This document shows, one piece after another, positions 16,018 through 23,304 of a stretch of 23,424 bases of DNA (position 1 is the stretch's first letter; each line of letters opens with the position of its first letter). Under the pieces are notes generated by a model. That model saw only the letters and a program-made list of their open reading frames with translations. It made no database searches and had not been told where the DNA came from. Location of the stretch: the NCBI GenBank assembly GCA_910584435.1, contig CAJUAP010000056.1:1-23424 (forward strand), written 5' to 3'. The translations under genes and the position numbers were made by a program. The stretch is from an uncultured Acetatifactor sp. (GTDB lineage: Bacteria; Bacillota; Clostridia; Lachnospirales; Lachnospiraceae).

Positions 16018-18327
16018 ATGATTAAATTAATGGAAGGCGGCGCTTATCTGGTAAACGGCATGGAAATCATAGCCGATACCCCGGAGGCACAGCAGGCTGT
16101 TCTAAGCAGGACAGGAAAAACGATCACAAAGGAAGAAGCGTCAAAACAGACGATTGCATACGGCATATTGCAGGAGCATAATACTTCCGGCAATATGGAG
16201 AAGCTGAAGATTAAATTTGATAAGCTCACCAGCCACGATATTACCTTTGTGGGAATCATACAGACGGCCAGAGCATCGGGACTGGAAAAATTCCCCATGC
16301 CCTATGTGCTCACCAATTGCCATAATTCCCTGTGTGCGGTGGGGGGCACTATCAATGAGGACGATCATATGTTTGGCCTTACCTGTGCCAAAAGGTATGG
16401 CGGTGTCTATGTACCCCCTCACCAGGCAGTGATTCATCAATATGCAAGGGAGATGCTGGCCGGAGGCGGCAGAATGATTCTGGGTTCGGATTCTCATACG
16501 CGCTATGGTGCCCTGGGCACTATGGCAATGGGAGAAGGCGGACCGGAACTGGTGAAACAGCTGCTGAACCAAACCTATGATATCAACATGCCTGACGTTG
16601 TGGGTGTCTACCTTACAGGTGCGCCTGTCAAAGGGGTAGGTCCCCAGGATGTGGCCCTGGCGATTATCGGCGCGGTATTTAAGAACGGCTATGTGAAAAA
16701 TAAGGTGATGGAGTTTGTTGGTCCCGGTGTGGCTTCTTTGAGTGCGGACTTCCGTATTGGTGTGGATGTGATGACCACGGAGACAACATGCCTGTCATCC
16801 ATTTGGCAGACCGATGAACAGATTGCAGAATTTTATGAGATTCACGGGCGCAAAGAGGAGTATGCGCAGCTTCGTCCCGGTGAGGCGGCATATTATGACG
16901 GAATGATTCAGGTGGATTTGTCTAAGATACGGCCAATGATTGCCATGCCTTTCCATCCAAGCAATACCGTTACCATAGAGGAATTGAACGCCAATTTGAT
17001 GGATATTCTGGATGAGACGGAGAAGCGTGCCCAGGTAAGCCTGGACGGGGCTGTGGAGTTTCATCTGAAAAATAAAGTGAAAAACGGTAAGTTCATAGTG
17101 GACCAGGGGATTATTGCAGGCTGCGCGGGAGGCGGATTTGAAAATATCTGTGCCGCTGCAGATATATTAAAGGGGAAGTATATCGGATGTGGAGGATTTA
17201 CCCTGAATGTGTATCCTGCATCCATGCCCGTATATATGGAATTGGTGCGCAATGGCTGTGCGGCAGCAATTTTGGAGACGGGAGCAGTGATGAAGACGGC
17301 GTTCTGCGGACCATGCTTTGGTGCGGGGGATACGCCGGCCAACAATGCTTTCAGCATCCGGCATTCCACCAGGAATTTCCCTAACCGGGAAGGCAGTAAG
17401 CTTCAGAACGGTCAGATTTCTTCTGTGGCGCTGATGGATGCCCGTTCCATTGCGGCTACTGCGGCAAACCAGGGTGTGCTGACCCCGGCTACGGAATTTG
17501 ACGGAGAAATCGGAAAGTATCAGTATCATTTTGACAGCAAAATATATGCAAACCGTGTCTTTGATTCCAAGGGGATTGCGGACCCGGAGGTGGAAATCCA
17601 GTTTGGGCCTAATATTAAGGACTGGCCGGCTATGGGAGCATTGCCGGAGCATCTGGTACTGCAGGTGGTGAGCGAGATTCATGACCCTGTCACCACAACG
17701 GACGAGCTGATTCCTTCCGGCGAGACTTCCTCCTATCGGTCCAATCCTTTAGGGCTGGCGGAATTTGCTTTGAGCCGTAAGGACCCGGAATATGTGGGCA
17801 GGGCAAAGGAGATTCAGAAGGCGGAAAAAGCACGCATGGAGGGAGGGCATCCCTGTGAGGTGCTTCCTGTGCTGAAGGAGATAATGGGTGTGATTCGGAC
17901 CGAATATCCTGAGGCAGATCATTCCAACACCGGTTTTGGTTCCACCATTTTCGCAGTGAAGCCCGGTGACGGTTCCGCCAGGGAACAGGCCGCATCCTGC
18001 CAGAAGGTACTGGGAGGATGGGCAAATATCGCAAATGAATATGCGACTAAGCGTTACCGTTCCAATCTGATTAACTGGGGAATGCTGCCGTTTTTGATAG
18101 AAGAAGGGGAATTGCCCTTTCAGAACATGGATTATCTGTTCCTTCCTGATATCAGGAAGGCAGTGGAGACAAAGGCGCATCCGGCAGACGGAGCATCGGA
18201 TGAAATCACGGCCTATGTAGTGAAGCAGGGCGCTTTGCAGCCTTTTACACTTCGGCTGGGCGAGCTGACGGATGAGGAAAGACAGATTATCCTCAAGGGC
18301 TGCCTGATAAATTATAATCGTGTGTAA
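16018..18327 (+). CDS. Aconitase-superfamily hydratase of unknown substrate
   Basis: The 769-residue protein has the layout of an Fe-S hydro-lyase: N-terminal domains 1-3, then a swivelling domain 4. Predicted [4Fe-4S] ligands are Cys369 (IAGCAGGGFEN), Cys430 and Cys433 (FCGPCFGAGD). Their spacing of 61 and 3 is close to that of aconitase (63 and 3). TRNFPNREGS matches the active-site RNF block, and domain 4 has GDGSAREQAA where aconitase has the SSRE block. The usual GSCTNS around the first Cys is GCAGGG here, so the substrate may not be citrate. ATG 16018 has AGGAGG 6 nt upstream; the longer frame from 15958 is A-rich leader. An SseB-like gene follows after 52 nt, probably in the same operon. 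No citrate synthase or isocitrate dehydrogenase is nearby. Confidence 0.85.
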   Translation: MIKLMEGGAYLVNGMEIIADTPEAQQAVLSRTGKTITKEEASKQTIAYGILQEHNTSGNMEKLKIKFDKLTSHDITFVGIIQTARASGLEKFPMPYVLTNCHNSLCAVGGTINEDDHMFGLTCAKRYGGVYVPPHQAVIHQYAREMLAGGGRMILGSDSHTRYGALGTMAMGEGGPELVKQLLNQTYDINMPDVVGVYLTGAPVKGVGPQDVALAIIGAVFKNGYVKNKVMEFVGPGVASLSADFRIGVDVMTTETTCLSSIWQTDEQIAEFYEIHGRKEEYAQLRPGEAAYYDGMIQVDLSKIRPMIAMPFHPSNTVTIEELNANLMDILDETEKRAQVSLDGAVEFHLKNKVKNGKFIVDQGIIAGCAGGGFENICAAADILKGKYIGCGGFTLNVYPASMPVYMELVRNGCAAAILETGAVMKTAFCGPCFGAGDTPANNAFSIRHSTRNFPNREGSKLQNGQISSVALMDARSIAATAANQGVLTPATEFDGEIGKYQYHFDSKIYANRVFDSKGIADPEVEIQFGPNIKDWPAMGALPEHLVLQVVSEIHDPVTTTDELIPSGETSSYRSNPLGLAEFALSRKDPEYVGRAKEIQKAEKARMEGGHPCEVLPVLKEIMGVIRTEYPEADHSNTGFGSTIFAVKPGDGSAREQAASCQKVLGGWANIANEYATKRYRSNLINWGMLPFLIEEGELPFQNMDYLFLPDIRKAVETKAHPADGASDEITAYVVKQGALQPFTLRLGELTDEERQIILKGCLINYNRV

Positions 18328-18379
18328 GGAATTGCTTTAATTACTGCGCCTGTGGATAAACGGGCAGATGGGAGTGCAT

Positions 18380-18919
18380 ATGGAATTTAATAAGAATGTT
18401 TCCAACCCTATGCTGGTTGGTGCGATTGAACTGATGAAGGCGGAAGATACGCCGGAACATCGCGGTATGTTTGTTGAGGAGCTGGCCAAGGCGGAGTTCC
18501 TGTCACCGGCAATGGTGAATCCGGCACCTGCAGAAGGGGCTGACGGGGAGCTGATTCCGGCACCGGGCAGCAAGGTACAGCTGCCCATGCTGTCCACTCC
18601 TGATGGAGCGAAGTTTTTCATGGCGTTTACGGACAGGGCGGAGTTCGGCAAATGGCAGGAGAAGAACCAGAAGATGCCTGCGTTTGCGCTGAAACTTGAG
18701 GAATATGCAGCTATGATACTGCGCAGGGAGCCTAATGGAAGTATCTGCCCTGCGCTGGGAATGGTCATCAATCCCTTTGGGGCAAATATTATTCTGCCGA
18801 GGGAGATGCTGGCCAGTATGATGTCAGCCAGGATGGCACAGGCACAGAGGGCGGCAGCCGCAAGACAGGCAGGGCAGATTACGGTGCCGGGAGCCGGAGG
18901 AGCTCCGAAGGGAGTGTAA
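18380..18919 (+). CDS. SseB-like protein
   Basis: A 179-residue cytosolic protein resembling the SseB N-terminal domain family. The hallmarks are PMLSTPDGAKFFMAFTDR followed by EFGKW, and the later INPFGANIILPREML. The last 30 residues are Ala/Gln/Gly-rich (MAQAQRAAAARQAG...) and probably disordered. In Escherichia coli SseB was named for enhanced serine sensitivity; its biochemical role is unsettled, so none is assigned here. ATG 18380 has GGGAG 5 nt upstream; the in-frame ATG 18368 lacks a site. It follows the hydratase by 52 nt without a hairpin, so cotranscription is likely. Confidence 0.75.
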   Translation: MEFNKNVSNPMLVGAIELMKAEDTPEHRGMFVEELAKAEFLSPAMVNPAPAEGADGELIPAPGSKVQLPMLSTPDGAKFFMAFTDRAEFGKWQEKNQKMPAFALKLEEYAAMILRREPNGSICPALGMVINPFGANIILPREMLASMMSARMAQAQRAAAARQAGQITVPGAGGAPKGV

Positions 18920-19039
18920 AATAGAATATGATAAGATATGTTGAGCAGATAGTAATATAATCCTCCGGCAATGGTATGGGCAGTTTGGAGAAATCAAATA
19001 TTTTTGTTAAGGATATGAAGCTGTAAGATGAAATAACAC

Positions 19040-19066
19040 TAAAGTAAGTTTATTTTGTGTCGATAT
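19040..19066 (+). promoter_or_regulatory. Sigma-D (sigma-28, flagellar)-like promoter
   Basis: TAAA (19040-19043), a 15-nt spacer, then GTCGATAT (19059-19066). The Bacillus sigma-D consensus is TAAA - 14 to 16 - (G)CCGATAT, so only one base differs. Transcription would start near 19073, about 280 nt before the EF-hand gene. That leader holds hairpins at 19138-19154 (AGGAAAA/TTTTCCT) and 19265-19286 (CGCAGAC/GTCTGCG) but no gene I can support. Confidence 0.6.
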
Positions 19067-19350
19067 AAATATTACAGGCGGACAGTTCGGCCGACTGAAT
19101 GCCAAGTATATATGGACACCACGGATGGTACTTAGAGAGGAAAAGGATTTTCCTGTATGGGTGCCATCTTTTTTATACGATAAAAGGGTTGCTGCAAGGC
19201 GTATATTCCGGGCTTGTTTTGCGATACTTTGTCAGGGGGACAGGATGGAAACCATAAAAAGTTCCGCAGACTGTAAGCTGTCTGCGTCAGGGATGAGGGG
19301 ATGGTTTGTACAAAGCGGAATGGGTGGACATAAAGGAGCGGAGTTTAGAT

Positions 19351-20688
19351 TTGAAAATTGATTCCAGTACAATAGGAATGGAGTCTTCCAGAAGCTATCG
19401 GGAGAGCTCTGTTACATTGAGACGTTATACCATTGCCAGCTATGAGCAGGAAACGGCAGAGGGAAACAGTGCTTTGAATACTGCAGTGGGAAGTAATACG
19501 GAAAATGCAGGAGAAAGTGAAGCAGACAAGACACAACAGCCGGCTGCAGAGCTGCAGGATTGGCAGAACCGTCTGAGGATGGCAGGTTCAGGCGTCACCG
19601 TCAGAGGCCAGGTCAGCCAGGCGCTTGCGGATATTCGCGAGACTACGCTGCGTTATATTTTTGATATTTTGTTTGCGGGCAGAAGAAATCGTATGAAGCC
19701 ATGGATGCAGAGCAGCGGATATTCGGGAGCCTCGTCTCAGGGAGCGGATAGGCAGGGGACATATACACAGGGAGCATATGCGCAGGGGTATTCCCAGAGC
19801 GTGTATACACAGGGGACATATATGCAGGGGTATGCCCAAGGAGCGTATACACAGGGAACATATGCACAGGGTTATTCTCAAGGGTATGCCCTGGGCTATT
19901 CTCAAACGGCATACACCGGCCGGCAGAAAGTACAGTGGAATGGAGCAGGCAGCGGGGAGGCGGTGTATGACAGAGTGCTGTCGGCACGGCCGCTTATTAC
20001 CAATATGAAGGTGCTTACTTACAGCGAGCACAGAATTCAGATCGAGGCAGAGGACACGGAGTTTTCTACCGTGGGAACGGTGCGGACGGCGGATGGAAGA
20101 GAAATTAACTTTAACGTAAATGTGGGTATGAGCAGGGAATTTCAGCAGTCTTTCAGGGAAGACCTGCAGCTTTCCGCTTTTAAAATGTGTGATCCTCTGG
20201 TCATCAATCTGAATACGGACGTGGCGGAGCTTTCCGATCAGACTTTCTATTTTGACATTGACGCGGACGGGGAGATGGACGAGGTATCCGGGCTGGGCTC
20301 CGGCAGCGGCTATCTGGCGCTGGATAAGAACGGCGACGGGCAGATTAATGACGGCAGCGAATTGTTTGGTACCGCCAGCGGCAACGGATTCGCTGATTTG
20401 GCGGCGTATGATGAGGACGGCAATGGCTGGATTGATGAAAATGATGCCATATGGGATAAATTAAAGATATGGTGTAAGGATGAAAACGGTAATGATGTGC
20501 TTTACAGACTGGCTGATAAGGGTGTGGGAGCTATCTGTCTGCAGAATGTGTCTACGGATTACACATTGAAGGGGCAGGAAGGACAGACAAAGGGTGCCAT
20601 CCGGAATACAGGTATCTTTTTATATGAAAACGGTAATGTGGGAACGGTACAGCATGTGGATGTGGCAAAGTATGATTCTCAGGCGTAA
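19351..20688 (+). CDS. EF-hand calcium-binding protein with Tyr/Gln/Gly-rich repeat domain
   Basis: Function unknown. I place the start at TTG 19351 (AAAGGAG at 19332-19338), giving 445 residues beginning MKIDSSTIGMESSRSYRES; the frame also allows TTG 19306. There is no signal peptide or membrane segment. Residues 1-120 are Ser/Thr-rich then helical (VSQALADIRETTLRYIFDIL). About 121-191 is low complexity, with three 14-residue repeats (138-179) of pattern YTQG(A/T)YxQGYxQxx and 13 Tyr in all. A beta-rich region follows (about 210-295). Three EF-hand-type loops come next: DIDADGEMDEV (302), DKNGDGQINDG (325) and DEDGNGWIDEND (354), the last two with good Ca ligands. A sigma-D-like promoter suggests expression with motility genes. 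The stop codon is the TAA of palindromic copy D. It could be a cytosolic assembly factor or be exported by a non-Sec route. Confidence 0.75.
   Translation: MKIDSSTIGMESSRSYRESSVTLRRYTIASYEQETAEGNSALNTAVGSNTENAGESEADKTQQPAAELQDWQNRLRMAGSGVTVRGQVSQALADIRETTLRYIFDILFAGRRNRMKPWMQSSGYSGASSQGADRQGTYTQGAYAQGYSQSVYTQGTYMQGYAQGAYTQGTYAQGYSQGYALGYSQTAYTGRQKVQWNGAGSGEAVYDRVLSARPLITNMKVLTYSEHRIQIEAEDTEFSTVGTVRTADGREINFNVNVGMSREFQQSFREDLQLSAFKMCDPLVINLNTDVAELSDQTFYFDIDADGEMDEVSGLGSGSGYLALDKNGDGQINDGSELFGTASGNGFADLAAYDEDGNGWIDENDAIWDKLKIWCKDENGNDVLYRLADKGVGAICLQNVSTDYTLKGQEGQTKGAIRNTGIFLYENGNVGTVQHVDVAKYDSQA
19762..19887 (+). repeat. Coding tandem repeat, 42-nt period, three units
   Basis: TATACACAGG begins at 19762, 19804 and 19846, exactly 42 nt apart, encoding YTQGAYAQGYSQSV, YTQGTYMQGYAQGA and YTQGTYAQGYSQGY. 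The flanks (ATACACAGG-like and TATTCTCAAGG-like words) look like older partial units. Near-identity at DNA level indicates recent expansion within the gene. Confidence 0.9.
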
Positions 20689-20717
20689 CGCAGGACAGTG
20701 ATTTGTCCGAACTGTTA
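20686..20717. repeat. Dispersed palindromic element, copy D (supplies a stop codon)
   Basis: The left arm TAACGCAGGACA (20686-20697) is degenerate. The right arm TGTCCGAACTGTTA (20704-20717) is intact. AGGACA/TGTCC pairs across a 6-nt loop. The first TAA is the stop codon of the EF-hand gene. Confidence 0.55.
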
Positions 20718-20763
20718 TGATAATTCATGGCAATAGAAGACTTGCGAAGCGTGGATTCTATTG

Positions 20764-20807
20764 TTGAACAGGTAAATTTATAATTGAACAGGTAATTGAA
20801 TAGGCAA
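20764..20807. repeat. Short direct repeats
   Basis: TTGAACAGGTAA occurs at 20764-20775 and 20784-20795, with a weaker third copy TTGAATAGGCAA at 20796. An inverted repeat CAATAGAA/TTCTATTG (20731-20738 and 20756-20763) lies just before. No gene is seen in 20718-20828. Confidence 0.5.
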
Positions 20808-20828
20808 TGATGCTGTGAATGCACATAG

Positions 20829-20862
20829 GACTGGATTTCCGAAGGGGAATCCGGTCTTTTTT
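20829..20862 (+). terminator. Strong intrinsic terminator after the EF-hand gene
   Basis: GACTGGATTTCC (20829-20840) pairs with GGGAATCCGGTC (20845-20856) over 12 bp with two G-U pairs and a GAAG tetraloop. Six T follow (20857-20862). Confidence 0.9.
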
Positions 20863-20935
20863 CGTTTTCGGACAGTAAAAGCCTGTACAATTATTGGCAT
20901 TAAAGTCTTAATTTGTCTGTGAATGAAATGAATCT

Positions 20936-20965
20936 GCATAATTTACTTCCAAAAGGGCAAACTGT
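20936..20965 (+). promoter_or_regulatory. Sigma-F-like promoter of the SpoIIQ-like gene
   Basis: GCATA (20936-20940), a 14-nt spacer, then GGGCAAACTGT (20955-20965). The -10 fits the sigma-F pattern GGNNANANTNT at every fixed position, and GCATA fits the -35 GYATA. The predicted start near 20973 is about 55 nt before ATG 21029. Confidence 0.6.
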
Positions 20966-21028
20966 TAGCAAGCTGAAATGAAGCAGTTTGGCTTATACGT
21001 AATTTTAATAAAGGAAGGGAAGGCAGCT

Positions 21029-21985
21029 ATGAGAAGAAACAGAAGGAATAATGCCAAAAAAGAACGTATCATTATGATCGCCTCGTCTGCGTTTGTGCTT
21101 GCGGCGCTTACAATGACAGGGATTTATATGAAATCGAACCAGGAGGAGAGTCAGGATGATGGTTATGCCATAGACTTTACGGCTCTGGAGAATAACACCC
21201 AGGACAAACTACAGGAGATTGCACAGAACAATCAGACAGAAGAGGAACAGGGAGAGAATATATCCAATGGTATCATTCAAAACAATGTAGATGAAAATCA
21301 TTTCTCGGAGGATTTGACCGGAGAAATGCTGAATATGGAAAATGACCTTGATTACACACCTATGGAGGCAGGATCGGGGCAGGTGGATCTGCCGGGAGTG
21401 TCGCAGAGTGAATCGATTCAGGATGAAGTAAAGGTACAGGAGGGAGCAAATCTTCCCACAGGCATAGAAGCAGAAGCTGTATTGGAACCGGAAACGCAGT
21501 CAGTGCCGGAAAACCAGCAGCAGGCAGAGGTATCTGCAAATAATGTGGTGGTTCCGGAAAATCTGCATTTTGCAGAGGAAGATGGTCTGATACGTCCAGT
21601 GAGCGGTGAGGTAATTATTCCGTTCAATATGAAAAATACGGTTCATTTTTATACACTGAATAATTATAAGTGTAACCGGGCATTGATTCTCAGTGCGGAT
21701 GTGGGAACGGCTGTGACTGCCTGTGTGGAAGGCAGAGTCACCAGAATATTTGAAGATGCCGAAATCGGACATGCCGTAACCATGGATATCGGAGACGGCT
21801 ATGAGATTACCTATGGCCAGCTGGAAGGCATTCAAGTGACAATGGACAGCCATGTGGAAGCAGGAGAAGAGATTGGCCGGATAGCGCAGCCCACAAAGTA
21901 CTATTGTGTAGAAGGAAGTAATCTGTATCTGCAGCTGACCTCAAATGGTACGCCTGTAAATCCCGAACCATTATTCCGGCAATAA
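21029..21985 (+). CDS. SpoIIQ-like membrane protein with degenerate M23/LytM domain
   Basis: A basic start (MRRNRRNNAKKER) and one membrane helix (IIMIASSAFVLAALTMTGIYM) are followed by about 130 acidic, Asn/Gln-rich linker residues. The C-terminal LytM fold starts at about 186 (GLIRPVSGEVIIPF). It keeps the beta-strand pattern (GTAVTACVEGRVTRIFED, HAVTMDIGDGYEITYGQLEG, VEAGEEIGRI). The usual zinc residues are lost: the HxxxD block reads CNRALILSADVG and the HxH block reads YGQL. It is therefore probably not a peptidase but a binding partner, like forespore SpoIIQ, which pairs with SpoIIIAH during engulfment. The sigma-F-like promoter supports that. ATG 21029 is preferred because GGAAGGGAAGG precedes it; the frame from 20978 has no site. 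The stop is the TAA of palindromic copy E. Confidence 0.75.
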   Translation: MRRNRRNNAKKERIIMIASSAFVLAALTMTGIYMKSNQEESQDDGYAIDFTALENNTQDKLQEIAQNNQTEEEQGENISNGIIQNNVDENHFSEDLTGEMLNMENDLDYTPMEAGSGQVDLPGVSQSESIQDEVKVQEGANLPTGIEAEAVLEPETQSVPENQQQAEVSANNVVVPENLHFAEEDGLIRPVSGEVIIPFNMKNTVHFYTLNNYKCNRALILSADVGTAVTACVEGRVTRIFEDAEIGHAVTMDIGDGYEITYGQLEGIQVTMDSHVEAGEEIGRIAQPTKYYCVEGSNLYLQLTSNGTPVNPEPLFRQ

Positions 21986-22012
21986 CAGTTCGGTCAGGTT
22001 ATGGAACTGCTG
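21983..22012. repeat. Dispersed palindromic element, copy E (supplies a stop codon)
   Basis: The left arm TAACAGTTCGG (21983-21993) is intact. The right arm is worn to GGAACTGCTG (22003-22012). Length is 30 nt as in copies A and B. Its TAA is the stop codon of the SpoIIQ-like gene. Confidence 0.5.
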
Positions 22013-22105
22013 CTTCCGGCAGGATGTTCCTGGCGGTATGATACACTGGCAGAGGATATGATGTATATCAGGAAAGCAGCGCAGCATGGGGGGGTAGATG
22101 AATAT

Positions 22106-23299
22106 ATGTATATTGTAGGCGGTATGATCAAAACAATGGCGGATGCGGATATTGAGGATGGATGCATTCGGATAGAAAATGGGAAAATCGCTGAAATCGG
22201 ACGGCGGGATGAAGTGGAATTTCATCCTGCCGCTCATGAACCAGTGATTGAGATAAAACATGGCATTATCATGCCCGGCATCATAGAGGCCCATTGTCAT
22301 ATGGGGATTACGGAAGAGAAAAAAGGGATGGAAGGGGATGACTGTAATGAAACGGTAGAGCCCATAACCCCTTATTTGAAGGCAATTGATGCAATTAACA
22401 CCATGGATGCTGCGTTTGACGATGCAGTGAGAGCAGGAATCACTTCTGCCATGATAGGACCGGGCAGTTCCAATGTAGTGGGCGGACAGTTTGCTTTCGT
22501 GAAAACCAGGGGCCGCCGTGTGGATGATTTGATCGTCAAGGCACCGGCAGCCATGAAGGTTGCCTTTGGCGAGAACCCTAAGGTCAACTACTCCGGCCAG
22601 GGGAAAAGTCCTTCCACCAGAATGGCAATTGCAGCCATGCTGCGGCAGGAACTGACGAGAGCCTTTGCTTATGAAGAGAAGAAGAGAAAGGCTGAGTGCA
22701 GTGGTGAAGATTTTGAAGAGGATTTCGCATTGGAGTGCTGGCTTCCGGTGGTACGGAGAGAAATTCCTCTGAAAGCCCATGTGCATCGGGTGGATGATAT
22801 TTTTACGGCAATTAGAATAGCGAAGGAATTTCATTTAAAAATGACACTGGATCATTGTTCCGAAGGACATTTGATAGCGGATGAACTGGCTGCAGAAGGG
22901 TTTCCGGCAATTGTAGGGCCGGATCTGGCCAGCAGGAGCAAGATAGAGGTTCAGAATATGGCATTTAAGACGGTAGGATTGTTGAATCAGGCAGGGGTTA
23001 TGACGGCGATTACCACGGATCATCCCGTGTCATTAATCCAGTCGCTGCCATTGTGTGCAGGGCTGGCAGTCAAATCCGGTCTTGCATTGGAAGAAGGGTA
23101 TAAGGCAATCACCATATCTGCTGCAAGAATCTGCGGCGCGGCAGACAGGGTGGGAAGTCTGGAAATAGGAAAGGATGCGGATATTGCCATATTTGATGGT
23201 AATCCTATGGAAGTGTTTACCAAAACGCTTTATACAATCATAGACGGACAGGTGGTGTATGATGCAGAGAATGCAGGTGAAGGAAAAGGCGGAAAGTAA
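22106..23299 (+). CDS. Amidohydrolase-family metal-dependent hydrolase
   Basis: A cytosolic TIM-barrel hydrolase of the imidazolonepropionase/dihydroorotase-like group; substrate unknown. Start ATG 22106 gives 397 residues beginning MYIVGGMIKTMADADIEDG, the usual opening beta-domain, with a G-rich site (22088-22094) upstream. The longer frame from 22001 begins inside palindromic copy E and adds 35 unmatched residues. Metal-binding features are PGIIEAHCHMG (His63, His65), a central KAHVHRVDD, DHCSEGHL, and the late TTDHPVSL Asp. The C-terminal ISAARICGAADRVGSLEIGK and DADIAIFDGNPME is the family's typical closing strand. No pathway partner is adjacent. Confidence 0.9.
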   Translation: MYIVGGMIKTMADADIEDGCIRIENGKIAEIGRRDEVEFHPAAHEPVIEIKHGIIMPGIIEAHCHMGITEEKKGMEGDDCNETVEPITPYLKAIDAINTMDAAFDDAVRAGITSAMIGPGSSNVVGGQFAFVKTRGRRVDDLIVKAPAAMKVAFGENPKVNYSGQGKSPSTRMAIAAMLRQELTRAFAYEEKKRKAECSGEDFEEDFALECWLPVVRREIPLKAHVHRVDDIFTAIRIAKEFHLKMTLDHCSEGHLIADELAAEGFPAIVGPDLASRSKIEVQNMAFKTVGLLNQAGVMTAITTDHPVSLIQSLPLCAGLAVKSGLALEEGYKAITISAARICGAADRVGSLEIGKDADIAIFDGNPMEVFTKTLYTIIDGQVVYDAENAGEGKGGK

Positions 23300-23304
23300 A
23301 AGCA

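Noticed and set aside
19081..19098. GACAGTTCGGCCGACTGA as another palindromic element copy
   Set aside because: It shares CAGTTCGG but lacks the TAA and the right arm GAACTGTTA; too degenerate to count.
19125..19361. 78-codon + strand frame in the leader of the EF-hand gene
   Set aside because: No ribosome site, no recognisable sequence, and it overlaps the EF-hand start region; treated as untranslated leader.
22001..22105. Upstream ATG 22001 as start of the amidohydrolase
   Set aside because: It begins inside palindromic copy E, has no ribosome site, and adds 35 residues before the family's usual start.
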